NCBI GenBank assembly: GCA_002722455.1
Contig: PBMB01000022.1
Coordinates: 124,001-188,000 of the forward strand
Origin: Chloroflexota bacterium
GTDB lineage: Bacteria; Chloroflexota; Dehalococcoidia; Lucifugimonadales; GCA-2722455
Length of the DNA: 64,000 nucleotides
Reading direction: 5' to 3'
In this document: positions 1 through 8,237 of the stretch, piece by piece
Layout of the letters: each line of letters starts with the position of its first letter
Position numbering within the stretch: the first letter of the stretch is position 1
Position numbers and translations under genes: made by a program
Notes under the pieces: model-generated
Database searches by the model: none
The model's input: only the letters and a program-made list of their open reading frames with translations
Told to the model about the DNA's origin: nothing

Positions 1-2
1 AA

Positions 3-152
3 GATTATTTAAAAAATAATCCTACGGATAAAAAGGCAAAATCAATATTAGATAAATCATTGATCTTAGATTTAGAAAAAGGCATTCACGATATTGAACT
101 AAATATTGTCGATATAGAAAAAAATTTCACAATAAACAAAAAGACGCTTTAA
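3..152 (+). CDS. 3' end of a truncated unknown gene
   Basis: An open frame enters from the left edge and ends at TAA (150-152), giving 49 residues rich in Lys, Asp, Ile and Leu (ending INKKTL). No start codon with an SD is inside the window, so the gene begins outside. The stop codon lies inside the terminator hairpin that follows, which is common in this region and supports real coding. The product is not recognisable from this fragment. Confidence 0.6.
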   Translation, partial: DYLKNNPTDKKAKSILDKSLILDLEKGIHDIELNIVDIEKNFTINKKTL

Positions 153-164
153 GCGTCTTTTTTG
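139..164 (+). terminator. Intrinsic terminator of the left-edge gene
   Basis: AAGACGCTT pairs with AAGCGTCTT and is followed by a run of T. The stem overlaps the stop codon of the preceding gene. Confidence 0.85.
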
Positions 165-193
165 TTGAATAAAGAATGTATTTTTGATACAAT
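165..193 (+). promoter_or_regulatory. Sigma70-type promoter for the 241-840 gene
   Basis: TTGAAT (165-170) and TACAAT (188-193) are separated by 17 bp. The promoter sits directly after the previous terminator and 47 bp before the start codon. Confidence 0.6.
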
Positions 194-240
194 ATATCCA
201 TACTGACGAATAAAACATTATAATTAGAGGAAAAAAATTA

Positions 241-840
241 ATGAAATATCCAAAATTAAGAGTAATGATGGACTGGTGTTCAGATCCAATTTGGAACTTT
301 GAGTCAGGTGGTAATTTAGAATTCGACGCTTTGGAACAGTTGAAACCTAAAACAATAAAAGCATTGGAAGACTTCCGTCAATTATGGTGTATCTACAATG
401 AAGACGACGAAGATTTGTCTCTAAAAGAACGTCAACAAATAGACAAAATGGCATTGGACGCAGCAAAACTTGTCCAAGAAGACTATCCAGAATCAGAAGT
501 CTATGTGTTTCTAGAGTCTAAAGACACTCATATGAAATACAACAAAGAAAAAGTAGATAAATTTGAAATGGTGAAAATCCTAATCAATCAAAATGTCGTG
601 TCAGAAAATAAAGATGATTGGGAGTCAGTATGGGCAGCTTGTTTGTCAAAAGAAGATGAAGAGATTCTTAAAGACGAAACAAAAAAAGGTCAAACTTTCA
701 TGGCAAGAATCATGGAAATACCAGATGGGAGAGTGTCTGTCTATTACGGGGACGAAGTAGAAGTGGTAAATCAAGGTGAATCACAACCAGTAACAAAAAA
801 TGATTATGGTTGTCCAAAGTTTATGTTGAAAAACACATAA
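241..840 (+). CDS. Hypothetical acidic protein
   Basis: The gene encodes 199 residues with no signal peptide or membrane segment, so it is probably cytoplasmic. It is strongly acidic, with many Asp/Glu clusters, and starts with a MDWCSDPIW stretch near residues 10-18. I do not recognise the family. The ATG follows an AGAGGA SD. The gene has its own promoter (165-193) and ends at a bidirectional terminator shared with the convergent gene at 889-1476, so it is a single-gene unit. Acidic small proteins of this kind on mobile elements can be immunity or DNA-mimic proteins, but nothing here proves that. Confidence 0.85.
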   Translation: MKYPKLRVMMDWCSDPIWNFESGGNLEFDALEQLKPKTIKALEDFRQLWCIYNEDDEDLSLKERQQIDKMALDAAKLVQEDYPESEVYVFLESKDTHMKYNKEKVDKFEMVKILINQNVVSENKDDWESVWAACLSKEDEEILKDETKKGQTFMARIMEIPDGRVSVYYGDEVEVVNQGESQPVTKNDYGCPKFMLKNT

Positions 841-851
841 ATAAATAATAA

Positions 852-881
852 TAAAAAAGAGACTACCGAGTCTCTTTTTTA
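852..881. terminator. Bidirectional terminator between convergent genes
   Basis: AAAAAAGAGACT pairs with AGTCTCTTTTTT around an ACCG loop, with A- and T-tracts on both sides, so it can end transcription from either gene. Confidence 0.9.
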
Positions 882-888
882 TTTTTTC

Positions 889-1476
889 TTACTTTTGTTT
901 CAATTCTTGAAGTTTTTGATAAAAATATGCAGCACGTTCATATTTATATTCTAAAATATCAAGCTTATCTTTTTGGTAATTATGGTAATCACAATTTTCA
1001 AACTTTTCAGTAAAATGGTAGTGACTCATAGAGTTATCTTTGTAACTGCAGTTGTCAGGTGTTAAACCATTATAATCAAAACCCCAAAGACTAATGCCAT
1101 TTCTATCAAAGCCATTATCGTCATAGCCATTTCTATCATAAGAGTTGTGTTCTTGATTTGAGTTAAAGATTTTATCTTTATACTCAGAAGTATAAATTAA
1201 TTCACCAGCTCGTTTTATTTTATATTCAATATCAAAAAAACTCAATTCGTCGAAATCTAACAAACCGTCATCGCAAGATTCGTCTTTTCTTGTCTTATCA
1301 TAAATGTTACAACCTTTCTCATTAAAGCCGTCTGAATCAAACCCAAAGATATTATATCCTCTTTCATTAATTCCTTGCTCGTTATAACCATATTTGTTGT
1401 AACCTTTTACATCCATAGCCTGAGATAATGGCGCACATAATAACAAAGTTAAGCATAAAATATTTTTTTTATTCAT
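889..1476 (-). CDS. Secreted protein with G-[YF]-[ND] pentapeptide repeats
   Basis: The gene encodes 195 residues. An N-terminal signal peptide (basic MNKKN, then a Leu/Cys-rich core) probably ends at PLSQA near residue 20. The mature part opens with seven tandem five-residue units of the form G-[YFIC]-[ND]-x-x, roughly residues 25-59, and a second shorter block of NGYDD/NGFDR type lies near residues 115-140. Four or more Cys in the mature part could form disulfides. Start: a TTG just upstream is in frame, but the ATG at 1476 follows AAAGGAT at usable distance. The function is unknown. The repeats resemble short surface-protein repeats, so an envelope or extracellular location is inferred. 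Confidence 0.8.
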   Translation of the reverse strand: MNKKNILCLTLLLCAPLSQAMDVKGYNKYGYNEQGINERGYNIFGFDSDGFNEKGCNIYDKTRKDESCDDGLLDFDELSFFDIEYKIKRAGELIYTSEYKDKIFNSNQEHNSYDRNGYDDNGFDRNGISLWGFDYNGLTPDNCSYKDNSMSHYHFTEKFENCDYHNYQKDKLDILEYKYERAAYFYQKLQELKQK

Positions 1477-1556
1477 CAATTTATCCTTTGTTGTTTTTAA
1501 ATGAGATTAATTATATACAAAAAAAAGAAAAAGAAAAGAAGTGAAAAATAATTTTT

Positions 1557-1586
1557 TTGACACAAAACAAATAACATACATAATAT
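1557..1586 (+). promoter_or_regulatory. Promoter ahead of a broken gene
   Basis: TTGACA (1557-1562) and TAATAT (1581-1586) are separated by 18 bp, followed by an AAAGGAG SD and the ATG at 1605. The promoter and SD survive although the gene behind them is frameshifted. Confidence 0.55.
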
Positions 1587-1604
1587 TATATAAAGGAGTT
1601 TTGT

Positions 1605-2069
1605 ATGAAATTTAAAAAAAACAAGAGCGACAAGATTATTTTGTCTGGTAAGGTTTAGTAATATTATCTTCGGCAATTTATGCTGCTGTTTTTGTTATAG
1701 ATAAAAAAGTGTTTTCTGATGACTGTTCTGACCTTAAGCCTGTGTCGGAATATGCTTTGGAAGAATATAATACAAGAAAAGAGAATTCGTCCTTCGAAGC
1801 AAAAATGCCAGAAGAATTACTTTGAATATGTTGAAAAAAAGGATTTGCAGAAGGAAGATATTGTTATTGGTTATGGAAACCCTGGTCATATTGGTATCAT
1901 ATTAGATCCAAAAACCAAAAGAAATATATCAACCCACCATAATGACGGAATTAGAATAGATGAGAATTATAATGTTTATGAAAGAGTTTTAAAAAATGAG
2001 AATGTAGAAGGTGGTTATGAATTGAAAAACCCTAGATTTCTTAGATACACAGGTTGTAAGAAAAAGTAA
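1605..2069 (+). pseudogene. Frameshifted gene for a membrane-anchored protein
   Basis: The ATG at 1605 has a strong SD (AAAGGAG) but its frame stops after 17 codons (ending LSGKV). The next frame immediately continues with a hydrophobic segment (LVILSSAIYAAVFVI) and a hydrophilic stretch to about codon LPEELL, where it also stops. The original frame then resumes with about 75 well-formed residues ending GCKKK. Two frameshifts therefore break one gene of about 150 residues: N-terminal anchor, then a domain with EDIVIGYGNPGHIGII. That Gly-His-Ile-Gly pattern resembles the His region of NlpC/P60 or CHAP-type amidases, but the catalytic Cys is not evident. Sequencing error is an alternative to decay. 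Confidence 0.55.
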
Positions 2070-2092
2070 GACCTCTGAAGAGGTCTTGTTCT
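2067..2092. terminator. Terminator between convergent units
   Basis: AAGACCTCT and AGAGGTCTT form a near-perfect hairpin at the end of the broken gene, directly before the stop of the minus-strand gene. Confidence 0.7.
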
Positions 2093-2751
2093 TATTTAAA
2101 TCTCTTGTAATTTTTAAGAAGATTTATGAAATTTCTTAATCTATATTCATCACGAATAATTTCTTTTTTACCTTTTGCAAACTCAAGGAAAAGGTAGTAA
2201 AACTCTCTTTCAGTAATACTGATTTCGTCAATGATTAAATTTTTTATCTTTTCAAACTGTTTTTCAAAATCATTTTTATATTGATCAATAGCTTCTTGAT
2301 AACCTACAACATTAGGGATTTGTCTAAACAAGACACTAATCTTATTATCTGTGAACTTATTGAAACAAATTTTATTGTAATCTTTTGTTCTTACATAAAG
2401 GTTTTTATCTTTTAACTTGTAAGCTTCATAAAAAAACTTTTCTTTTTTTCTATCTTCGAAATCACCGAAATAGTCATCATAGATTCGATCATAATCAGAA
2501 TTATGAAGTCTAAATGATATTTCTGACTGGTAAGGGCTGAATGTATCAAATTCTTCATTGTCTTTCAAGATTTCTTCAAGAAAAGAAAGTAATTGAGATT
2601 GAAACTTAGAATCAAAAATCACTTGTTCAATAGGAATGATAGCAGTATTTATTACTTTTTTGTCTTTCTTTGAAAAAGCACTAACAACAAAAGAATTGTA
2701 CTCTTCTTTTTTTGGTACTTTTCTTTCAAAAATAACTTCTTTTAAATTCAT
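2092..2751 (-). CDS. Hypothetical protein
   Basis: The gene encodes 219 residues, rich in Lys, Phe, Tyr and Glu, with no signal peptide or membrane helix. The first 50 residues look like a beta-rich start (FVVSAFSKKDKKVINTAIIPIEQVIF), and the rest is predicted mostly helical by composition. The ATG follows AAGGTAAAG. It starts 9 bp after the stop of the 2761-3366 gene, so the two form one operon and may work together. I do not recognise either protein. Confidence 0.8.
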   Translation of the reverse strand: MNLKEVIFERKVPKKEEYNSFVVSAFSKKDKKVINTAIIPIEQVIFDSKFQSQLLSFLEEILKDNEEFDTFSPYQSEISFRLHNSDYDRIYDDYFGDFEDRKKEKFFYEAYKLKDKNLYVRTKDYNKICFNKFTDNKISVLFRQIPNVVGYQEAIDQYKNDFEKQFEKIKNLIIDEISITEREFYYLFLEFAKGKKEIIRDEYRLRNFINLLKNYKRFK

Positions 2752-2760
2752 TTCTTTACC

Positions 2761-3366
2761 TTACCCAATTGCTTTTAAATATGTTTCAAATTTGTCCATT
2801 GCTTTAAATAATTTATCTGGACTTGAATTAGTATTATTGATCTTAAAATCAGTAATGAGCTTAAAAAGTTCTGGACTGGTATTGTAAAACTCATAAATCT
2901 CAGACAAAGCATTTTCAAAAGAACACTCTAATGTGACTTTATATTGTTTATAACAAGAATAATATTCTTCACTGTTAAAAAACGGTAATAGAACTAATGT
3001 TAGATTATTTTTCTTTTTATCCTGAATAACAGAACTTTCTTTTTCTTCAGTAAAATACTCACTTAGTTCCAATGTAATACCGCTTGCATCCCTTTCTTCA
3101 TTAAGATAAGCAAAATTAATTTTATGATAAATAGATTCCTTATCTTTTTCATCATTACATTTTAATTTGAGAGAGTTATCTTTCATGACATTAGAAAGAG
3201 CCTCTTTTAACGGTGAAAGATTGTTTTTAAAGAATGTAACTTCTTTTAGAATGTTATTTGTCTCTAAATCAACAATAACACCATTGATAAAAACATAATC
3301 ATTTCTATTAACGTCTTGAACGTCGAGATGTTCAAGCACACTCTTTTCCAATTGTTCTCTATTCAT
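2761..3366 (-). CDS. Hypothetical protein, first gene of a two-gene unit
   Basis: The gene encodes 201 residues, acidic and Lys-rich, without signal or membrane segments. The opening (EQLEKSVLEHLDVQDVNRNDYVFINGVIVD) suggests a small alpha/beta domain, but no family motif is visible. The start ATG follows AAGAGA. The downstream gene (2092-2751) is only 9 bp away and the pair ends at the 2067-2092 hairpin. A hairpin at 3427-3453 belonging to the next upstream gene separates this unit from it. Confidence 0.8.
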   Translation of the reverse strand: MNREQLEKSVLEHLDVQDVNRNDYVFINGVIVDLETNNILKEVTFFKNNLSPLKEALSNVMKDNSLKLKCNDEKDKESIYHKINFAYLNEERDASGITLELSEYFTEEKESSVIQDKKKNNLTLVLLPFFNSEEYYSCYKQYKVTLECSFENALSEIYEFYNTSPELFKLITDFKINNTNSSPDKLFKAMDKFETYLKAIG

Positions 3367-3426
3367 TTGAAATCTCTTTTGTTTTCTTTAAAATAATTAT
3401 ACATAAGAAAGCATATAAACACAATA

Positions 3427-3453
3427 AAAAAACCTGCACGAAGCAGGTTTTAA
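3427..3453 (-). terminator. Terminator of the 3466-4407 gene
   Basis: AAACCTGC and GCAGGTTT form the stem. The A-run on the left side becomes the U-tract for leftward transcription. Confidence 0.85.
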
Positions 3454-3465
3454 TTAGTTATTTTT

Positions 3466-4407
3466 TTAAACCAAAGGTTTTCGAATAAGTGTCTCACCAT
3501 AATGAGAATCAGTTTCATTACAAAATGAATGAGAGTCAACATAAAAAACAATACTGTTCTCTTTCCATTCCTCAATACAAATCGTTTCCTCATTCATATT
3601 GAAAGTATGGTGAGCATTATGTTTTGCATGTTTCTTAATTGCTTCGACAACAATACCGTGCGGATCTTCTTGTTCCAACAACCATTTCATACAAGTTGTA
3701 TTTTTTTTGTTTTCACCCCAACAAGATAAATCGTCAAGATGTGGTAAATATTTATCACCTAAATCTTCAACAGCATTTGAAATACTGTAGTCAGCAAGCA
3801 TATGTCGAGTGATTTCACTTTTAATTTTCAATAACTTCTCTCGACGCCATGAAAATTGATTAACTCTCTCAATATTTTCAAGAGCAAAAACCATTTCGTC
3901 ATAAGTTTTTCGGGCAATATTATTAACAACCAAATGTTGAACATAAGCTAAATCAATATGATATTGTCCCTTAGCAGGAAACATTTGCATACCACGATTT
4001 TTGTAATCTTCTTCATTTCGATGATCAAATCTTTCAGCCAAATCTAACCAGTGCTTAGGAAACTGAATACAATCATTTTCAAAAGTCGGAATTTTAATAT
4101 CTTGAAATGAATAACCTCTAAATTTAGAGATACGTCTAACTTTACCATTATCAAGAGTTATACGACCTTTTTGGTTTGCTTTTGATTTTAAACAGCAAGC
4201 AACCAGTGAATTTAAGTATACAGTAATGATTTGTGCAATATCAACTTTTAAGAAAAACTTTCCGTAATAATTAGATACCTCAATACGTTGGGTTTTCGTT
4301 AAAGAATCAACAATTCTACCGTGTACTTTTTTCGTATAATATTCTTCTTTATTTTTTACTTCTTCATTAATTTCAGAAATAATTTTAAGTGCTTTAATCT
4401 CGTTCAT
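3466..4407 (-). CDS. Hypothetical protein with shared leader element
   Basis: The gene encodes 313 residues and appears soluble, with scattered Cys and His (for example HAKHNAHHTF near residue 265) but no pattern I can assign to a metal site or enzyme. Start: the longest frame opens with a TTG at 4419, but that TTG overlaps the SD TTGGAG (4419-4414). The ATG at 4407 lies 6 bp behind it and is preferred. Its 5' leader holds copy 1 of the conserved element at 4459-4512, with a strong promoter at 4529-4557. The same layout precedes the next gene upstream (4566-5222), so both are probably controlled by the same signal. Confidence 0.8.
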   Translation of the reverse strand: MNEIKALKIISEINEEVKNKEEYYTKKVHGRIVDSLTKTQRIEVSNYYGKFFLKVDIAQIITVYLNSLVACCLKSKANQKGRITLDNGKVRRISKFRGYSFQDIKIPTFENDCIQFPKHWLDLAERFDHRNEEDYKNRGMQMFPAKGQYHIDLAYVQHLVVNNIARKTYDEMVFALENIERVNQFSWRREKLLKIKSEITRHMLADYSISNAVEDLGDKYLPHLDDLSCWGENKKNTTCMKWLLEQEDPHGIVVEAIKKHAKHNAHHTFNMNEETICIEEWKENSIVFYVDSHSFCNETDSHYGETLIRKPLV

Positions 4408-4458
4408 AATAATCTCCAATAATATTTAATTTGTTAAGCAATGTTAAGTAATATCGTT

Positions 4459-4512
4459 AATTATTATGGCGGTTTGTTTTTAAATACCTAAGTCATAGTA
4501 TATTCCTCTTTT
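4459..4512 (-). promoter_or_regulatory. Conserved leader element, copy 1, with Met-Thr-stop minigene
   Basis: On the minus strand this reads AGAGGAA, six bases, then ATG ACT TAG (4496-4488), followed by GGTAT, an A-rich stretch and a CCGCCATAATAATT box. It is nearly identical to 5287-5339. The SD-to-ATG spacing is ideal, so a two-codon peptide (Met-Thr) should be translated just after the transcript start. It lies about 80 bp before the start codon of the 3466-4407 gene. Confidence 0.6.
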
Positions 4513-4528
4513 CTTAAGGTTTGATAGT

Positions 4529-4557
4529 ATCATAGCAACTCTGCTATGCAAAATCAA
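4529..4557 (-). promoter_or_regulatory. Promoter with internal inverted repeat (likely operator)
   Basis: On the minus strand TTGATT (4557-4552), a 17-bp spacer and TATGAT (4534-4529). CATAGCA and TGCTATG form a perfect 7-bp inverted repeat around ACTC at 4531-4548, filling the spacer and part of the -10. This is where a repressor would block RNA polymerase. Confidence 0.65.
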
Positions 4558-4565
4558 GCATTAAA

Positions 4566-5222
4566 TTAATCTTTTAATGAATTAATTAATGTTTCAAATT
4601 CTCTTTCTCTGTTTCTTTCTTCTCGAAGATATTTTTCAAGAACAATCTTTTTATCTTTTAATTCTTTAAGTTTATCTTGATTGAGATAAACAGGTTCGAA
4701 TCTTTCAAGTTCTTTTTGATCTGGTAAATTACCATAGATTAAAAGTTCTTCAATTTTATCATTATTTCTATATAACTGAAGGTATTTATCAAGACCTAAT
4801 GTGTTAGGATCTTGAAACTCCAACAAATCACAAGTTTCCTGATATGTTTTTAATCTTCGAGTGAAAGTGTAGTAAATGAAAACACCTTCATCTTTTGATA
4901 CTGATTTAAATCGAATATTCCTAAAACTACCATCAGCTCGACGAACTAAAGACAGATCTTCAGTGTAGATAAATTGAATGTTCTTTATTTTGACTCTTTG
5001 TTTATTAGGAAGAATGATAGTACTGCGATCTCTTTTATACACTTTAATGATCGGATAAAGTGTTTTTAATGCAGTTTCTTCTTCTTTTGATAATTTTCTT
5101 GATTCCTCAATATATTCACTCATGCTGTTGTATTGAGGAGCTTTGCCAGTCTTTTCTTCAAGTTCAAGGATTTGACTGTTAAGTTTGTTAATAGCTGTTT
5201 TTAGTAGTTTAATTTTGTTCAT
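4566..5222 (-). CDS. Hypothetical coiled-coil-flanked protein
   Basis: The gene encodes 218 residues. A helical, coiled-coil-like N-terminus (IKLLKTAINKLNSQILELEE) and a highly charged helical C-terminus (about residues 185-218, KDKKIVLEKYLREERNRERE) flank a mixed central region. There is no signal peptide or membrane segment, and I do not recognise the family. The ATG follows AGAGAGAA. Its leader carries copy 2 of the conserved element (5287-5339) and its promoter (5353-5381) lies within the end of the upstream gene, so it can be transcribed alone. It shares this control layout with the 3466-4407 gene. Confidence 0.8.
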   Translation of the reverse strand: MNKIKLLKTAINKLNSQILELEEKTGKAPQYNSMSEYIEESRKLSKEEETALKTLYPIIKVYKRDRSTIILPNKQRVKIKNIQFIYTEDLSLVRRADGSFRNIRFKSVSKDEGVFIYYTFTRRLKTYQETCDLLEFQDPNTLGLDKYLQLYRNNDKIEELLIYGNLPDQKELERFEPVYLNQDKLKELKDKKIVLEKYLREERNREREFETLINSLKD

Positions 5223-5286
5223 AATAATTCTCTCTTAATTTAAAAATTTAATATTTGTTTTACACATTTGATAAATAATTAAATTG

Positions 5287-5339
5287 AATTATTACGGTGG
5301 TTTTTCGTTAGATACCTAAGTCATAGTATGTTCCTCTTT
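5287..5339 (-). promoter_or_regulatory. Conserved leader element, copy 2, with Met-Thr-stop minigene
   Basis: This copy has the same order as 4459-4512: AGAGGAA (5337-5331), six bases, ATG ACT TAG (5324-5316), GGTAT, A-rich stretch, CCACCGTAATAATT box. The minigene ATG overlaps the TGA stop of the 5321-5803 gene (ATGA). A few substitutions separate the copies while the minigene codons are unchanged. Confidence 0.6.
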
Positions 5340-5803
5340 AAGCGTTGATATAATAATACTGAAGATAAAATGCTTTTGCAAGCATTTATTTCACTATTTC
5401 TAATATTTTTTTCGATAAGAACTTTTTCGTCAGAACAATGTTCAAATAGAGTGATAAACTCTTTTGTTGAAACATAGTTAAAAAGTTTCTCAGAAAGTGT
5501 TAAGAAATATAAACGAGAAGCATTATGTGCTTTTTCTTCGTCTTCATTAATGTAGTTTGAAATGTCTTTGACTTCGTTAGGGTCAATGTCATAAAGAAAA
5601 TCGTCTAATGAATCGAGATAAGTTTTTGTAGAACAAGACGTTAAAACTTCACCGTTTTTAAGTGTGACTTTAATCTCACCAATCGCCTCTGATTGACCTT
5701 TTCGGATAAGTAACACAATATCTTTTTGATTTTTTACTCCATCTCTGAGAGAGAAATCGATGTGATATCCAGCTTGTTCGTTTTTTAATTTTTGAAAAAT
5801 CAT
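5321..5803 (-). CDS. Hypothetical protein overlapping a leader element
   Basis: The gene encodes 160 residues, soluble and acidic in the middle (residues 60-95, DDFLYDIDPNEVKDI). The N-terminus looks beta-rich (HIDFSLRDGV..DIVLLIRKGQ..AIGEIKVTLKNGE). The family is not recognised. The ATG follows AAAAGG. The last 20 or so codons double as the promoter and start of the leader element for the 4566-5222 gene, and the TGA overlaps that element's minigene ATG. The C-terminus may therefore have been replaced when the element was inserted or duplicated. Confidence 0.75.
   Translation of the reverse strand: MIFQKLKNEQAGYHIDFSLRDGVKNQKDIVLLIRKGQSEAIGEIKVTLKNGEVLTSCSTKTYLDSLDDFLYDIDPNEVKDISNYINEDEEKAHNASRLYFLTLSEKLFNYVSTKEFITLFEHCSDEKVLIEKNIRNSEINACKSILSSVLLYQRLKRNIL
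5353..5381 (-). promoter_or_regulatory. Promoter inside the end of the upstream gene
   Basis: On the minus strand TTGCAA (5381-5376), a 17-bp spacer and TATTAT (5358-5353). A short inverted repeat (TGCTT/AAGCA, 5371-5384) covers the -35. It lies in the same position relative to the leader element as the promoter of copy 1. Confidence 0.5.
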
Positions 5804-5929
5804 TGTTTTAACCTTTTATTTAAATTAGCAATATAATATCAAAAGACCGAAAAGAAGTAAACAAGACAATCTTTTTTAATCTAAAATATATGGTAAAATA
5901 GAAAGATAGAACAAAGGAATGGAATAATA

Positions 5930-8152
5930 ATGAGTAAAGATTTTTCAGAAATAACAAAAAAACTTGAAAAAGAAGAATTTTCAAATTATGCAAAAAGCAT
6001 AACAGACAACAAAAAACAAAGAGAGTTTATTGTTAATTGCCTTACAGAAGGTCAAGTAACAAATAAAATGATAGATGATCTATTTGAAAAAGCAAAAACA
6101 TACAAGCAGTTGTTAAAAAACAATAACATATCTATTGATAATATGATTGCTGAGAGTGAAGGGAATCAGCTTTATTCAAAAACATTCGAAAACATTAATG
6201 ATGAAGTTGAGAAATCTATTATATTAAATCAATCTAAAAAATTATTGAGATCTGTAACTTCAAGGAAACATGCTCACTTGATAAACAAAGAGACACAAGA
6301 AATCTTTTTCGCAATGCACCAAAATGGTGTAACAAGACAAATGTTAGAAGACGGTGTAATGAAAAAAGTTGCATTGTTTGAAGATCCACAAGAATTTAAT
6401 GACGCTTTGATAAGCGGCTATTTAAACAAAATGACAAAAACAGAACTGTCTAGAAAAATAGAAAAAACGAATGGAAAAATTATTTCTGACAAAGATGGTG
6501 TTGTCTCTATAATGGTTGACGATTATGAAAGTATGGAAAAACTAGGAACAAATATGTGGTGTGTTCAAAGAAGTGATAAAACTTATGACTCTTATACAGA
6601 CACAGGTTCTTATTTTGTAATTACTTATGATTTAAATAAAAAGATGTCAGATCCAAAATCATTAATTGCAACAATAGTTAAGGCAAATGGGAAAGTATCT
6701 GAACATTATGATAATAAAGACAACTTCTTTACAGACGAAGAATTATCAAACAGAATTGAAGAAAATAGTCATTCTTTTACTTATGAAGAATTTAAAGAAA
6801 GAATTAAAAATTTAACATCCCAAGGCAAAACAAAAAAACTATTGTTTGCTGCGGCAATGTCAGAAGGTTTCCTTAAAAATTATGAAAAAGAATATGCAAT
6901 TGATAATCCAGAAGAACCAACAATATGGGTTGATGATTATGTTAGAGTTTATGAAGAAGCGATTCAAAGAGATATGGGGTCAAAAGATTTAAAACTTATT
7001 CACGAATTTAATGATAAAGTAAAAAAAGAAATTATTAAATCTAATTTATACGATATATCATCTTCAAATTCCAATTTTCCATTAAAAAAAACGGAGGCTT
7101 TATGTTATTTTTTGAAGGACGAAAAAATAAAGAACATTGTTCATGAAGAAATAAAGAACAATATTGAAAATGTAGATTATAGAGCAAGTAATAGTTTTAC
7201 AGCATTGTATCTTATGGCAAGAAGTGGTTTTCAAAAAAATAGAGAGCATGTTAATAAGTTTACAAATGATATGGATTATAGAAATGTATTATTAGCAATG
7301 CGTCCAAACTTATCAGATTTTGATAATTCTTTAAAAGTCTTAGATGAATTAAAAACATTAATTCCAGAGAAAGCTCAAGTAGAATCAATATTAAAAAAAG
7401 AAATGAGGGCTTCAGTATCAGAAAGAATACTAAACGAACAATTATTGGAAGGGTTTTCTGATGAAGTGATTGAACACTTAAAACATGACTCTATTGACCT
7501 ATCATTACTATCTTCTTTATTAATGACTTCTAAAAAGACAGTAAAATTTATTGAAAAGGTAAAATTGGAAGATAAAAAGTCAGAAAGAACGTTTAATGAT
7601 TTTCTTTTTAAATCTTACAGTAATCAAACAGAAGTTAATTATTTTGGAGAAGTGGATAACGATCTTCAAGAAGCAATGTTTATTCAAATGAAAAAACAAA
7701 TAAAAGATCCATTGTATTTAACTTCTGATGAATTGGAATATAAAATGCAAAATTTATTTAATAATAGATATACTGAAATGCAAAAACAGATTACACCTTT
7801 TATTGAGAAGAGTTACAGCGTTTTAAGTGAAGAAGAAAAAGAAGTTTTCAATCATAACATGACAATGAAAATAACAATGTGTGCAGAAGCGTCTACTCGT
7901 TCAATGTCAACACAAAAAGTAACTGCAGAAGCTTTGGATTCTCTTGTTAAATGTACAACACCAAAGATAATAGAGAACTTAGAATCGTTTATAGAGAAGA
8001 ATAAAACAAAATCAATAATTTCTGATGATTTGGTAATTGTGAGAGAGAGTCATAAAAGTATAGATAAAGCAATAAGAACTTGGAAATTATTGTATGAGGA
8101 TTTAGAAGAAAATCAAGAATTAACTTCTAAATCGAAGAAAAACAAAATATAA
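5930..8152 (+). CDS. Large Trp-Cys motif protein, paralogue 1
   Basis: The gene encodes 740 residues, soluble, Lys/Glu/Asn-rich, and mostly helical after residue 290. Around residues 190-260 it carries the pattern Y-x-x-M-x-K-L-G-T-x-M-W-C (Trp210, Cys211), then D-x-Y-x-x-Y, a Y-F-V-I-x-Y-D strand and a K-D-N motif. This matches the 'KWCT' region seen in many phage and plasmid proteins related to PcfJ. It is clearly paralogous to 9727-11760 over about residues 10-260 (NKKQREFIVNCL versus NKTEKAFIINCL). The biochemical role is unknown. The ATG follows AAGGA upstream, and the gene ends at a strong terminator. Confidence 0.85.
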   Translation: MSKDFSEITKKLEKEEFSNYAKSITDNKKQREFIVNCLTEGQVTNKMIDDLFEKAKTYKQLLKNNNISIDNMIAESEGNQLYSKTFENINDEVEKSIILNQSKKLLRSVTSRKHAHLINKETQEIFFAMHQNGVTRQMLEDGVMKKVALFEDPQEFNDALISGYLNKMTKTELSRKIEKTNGKIISDKDGVVSIMVDDYESMEKLGTNMWCVQRSDKTYDSYTDTGSYFVITYDLNKKMSDPKSLIATIVKANGKVSEHYDNKDNFFTDEELSNRIEENSHSFTYEEFKERIKNLTSQGKTKKLLFAAAMSEGFLKNYEKEYAIDNPEEPTIWVDDYVRVYEEAIQRDMGSKDLKLIHEFNDKVKKEIIKSNLYDISSSNSNFPLKKTEALCYFLKDEKIKNIVHEEIKNNIENVDYRASNSFTALYLMARSGFQKNREHVNKFTNDMDYRNVLLAMRPNLSDFDNSLKVLDELKTLIPEKAQVESILKKEMRASVSERILNEQLLEGFSDEVIEHLKHDSIDLSLLSSLLMTSKKTVKFIEKVKLEDKKSERTFNDFLFKSYSNQTEVNYFGEVDNDLQEAMFIQMKKQIKDPLYLTSDELEYKMQNLFNNRYTEMQKQITPFIEKSYSVLSEEEKEVFNHNMTMKITMCAEASTRSMSTQKVTAEALDSLVKCTTPKIIENLESFIEKNKTKSIISDDLVIVRESHKSIDKAIRTWKLLYEDLEENQELTSKSKKNKI

Positions 8153-8156
8153 AATA

Positions 8157-8188
8157 TAAAATGCAATATACTAATATTGCATTTTTTT
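8157..8188 (+). terminator. Terminator of the 5930-8152 gene
   Basis: AAATGCAATAT and ATATTGCATTT pair around ACTA, followed by a T-run. Confidence 0.9.
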
Positions 8189-8214
8189 GAAAACTTTAAT
8201 TTTAATGATATAAT
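8187..8214 (+). promoter_or_regulatory. Promoter for the 8238-8705 gene
   Basis: TTGAAA (8187-8192) and TATAAT (8209-8214) are 16 bp apart. The -35 overlaps the T-run of the preceding terminator. Confidence 0.6.
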
Positions 8215-8237
8215 AAATATTAAAGACGGAGAAAAAA

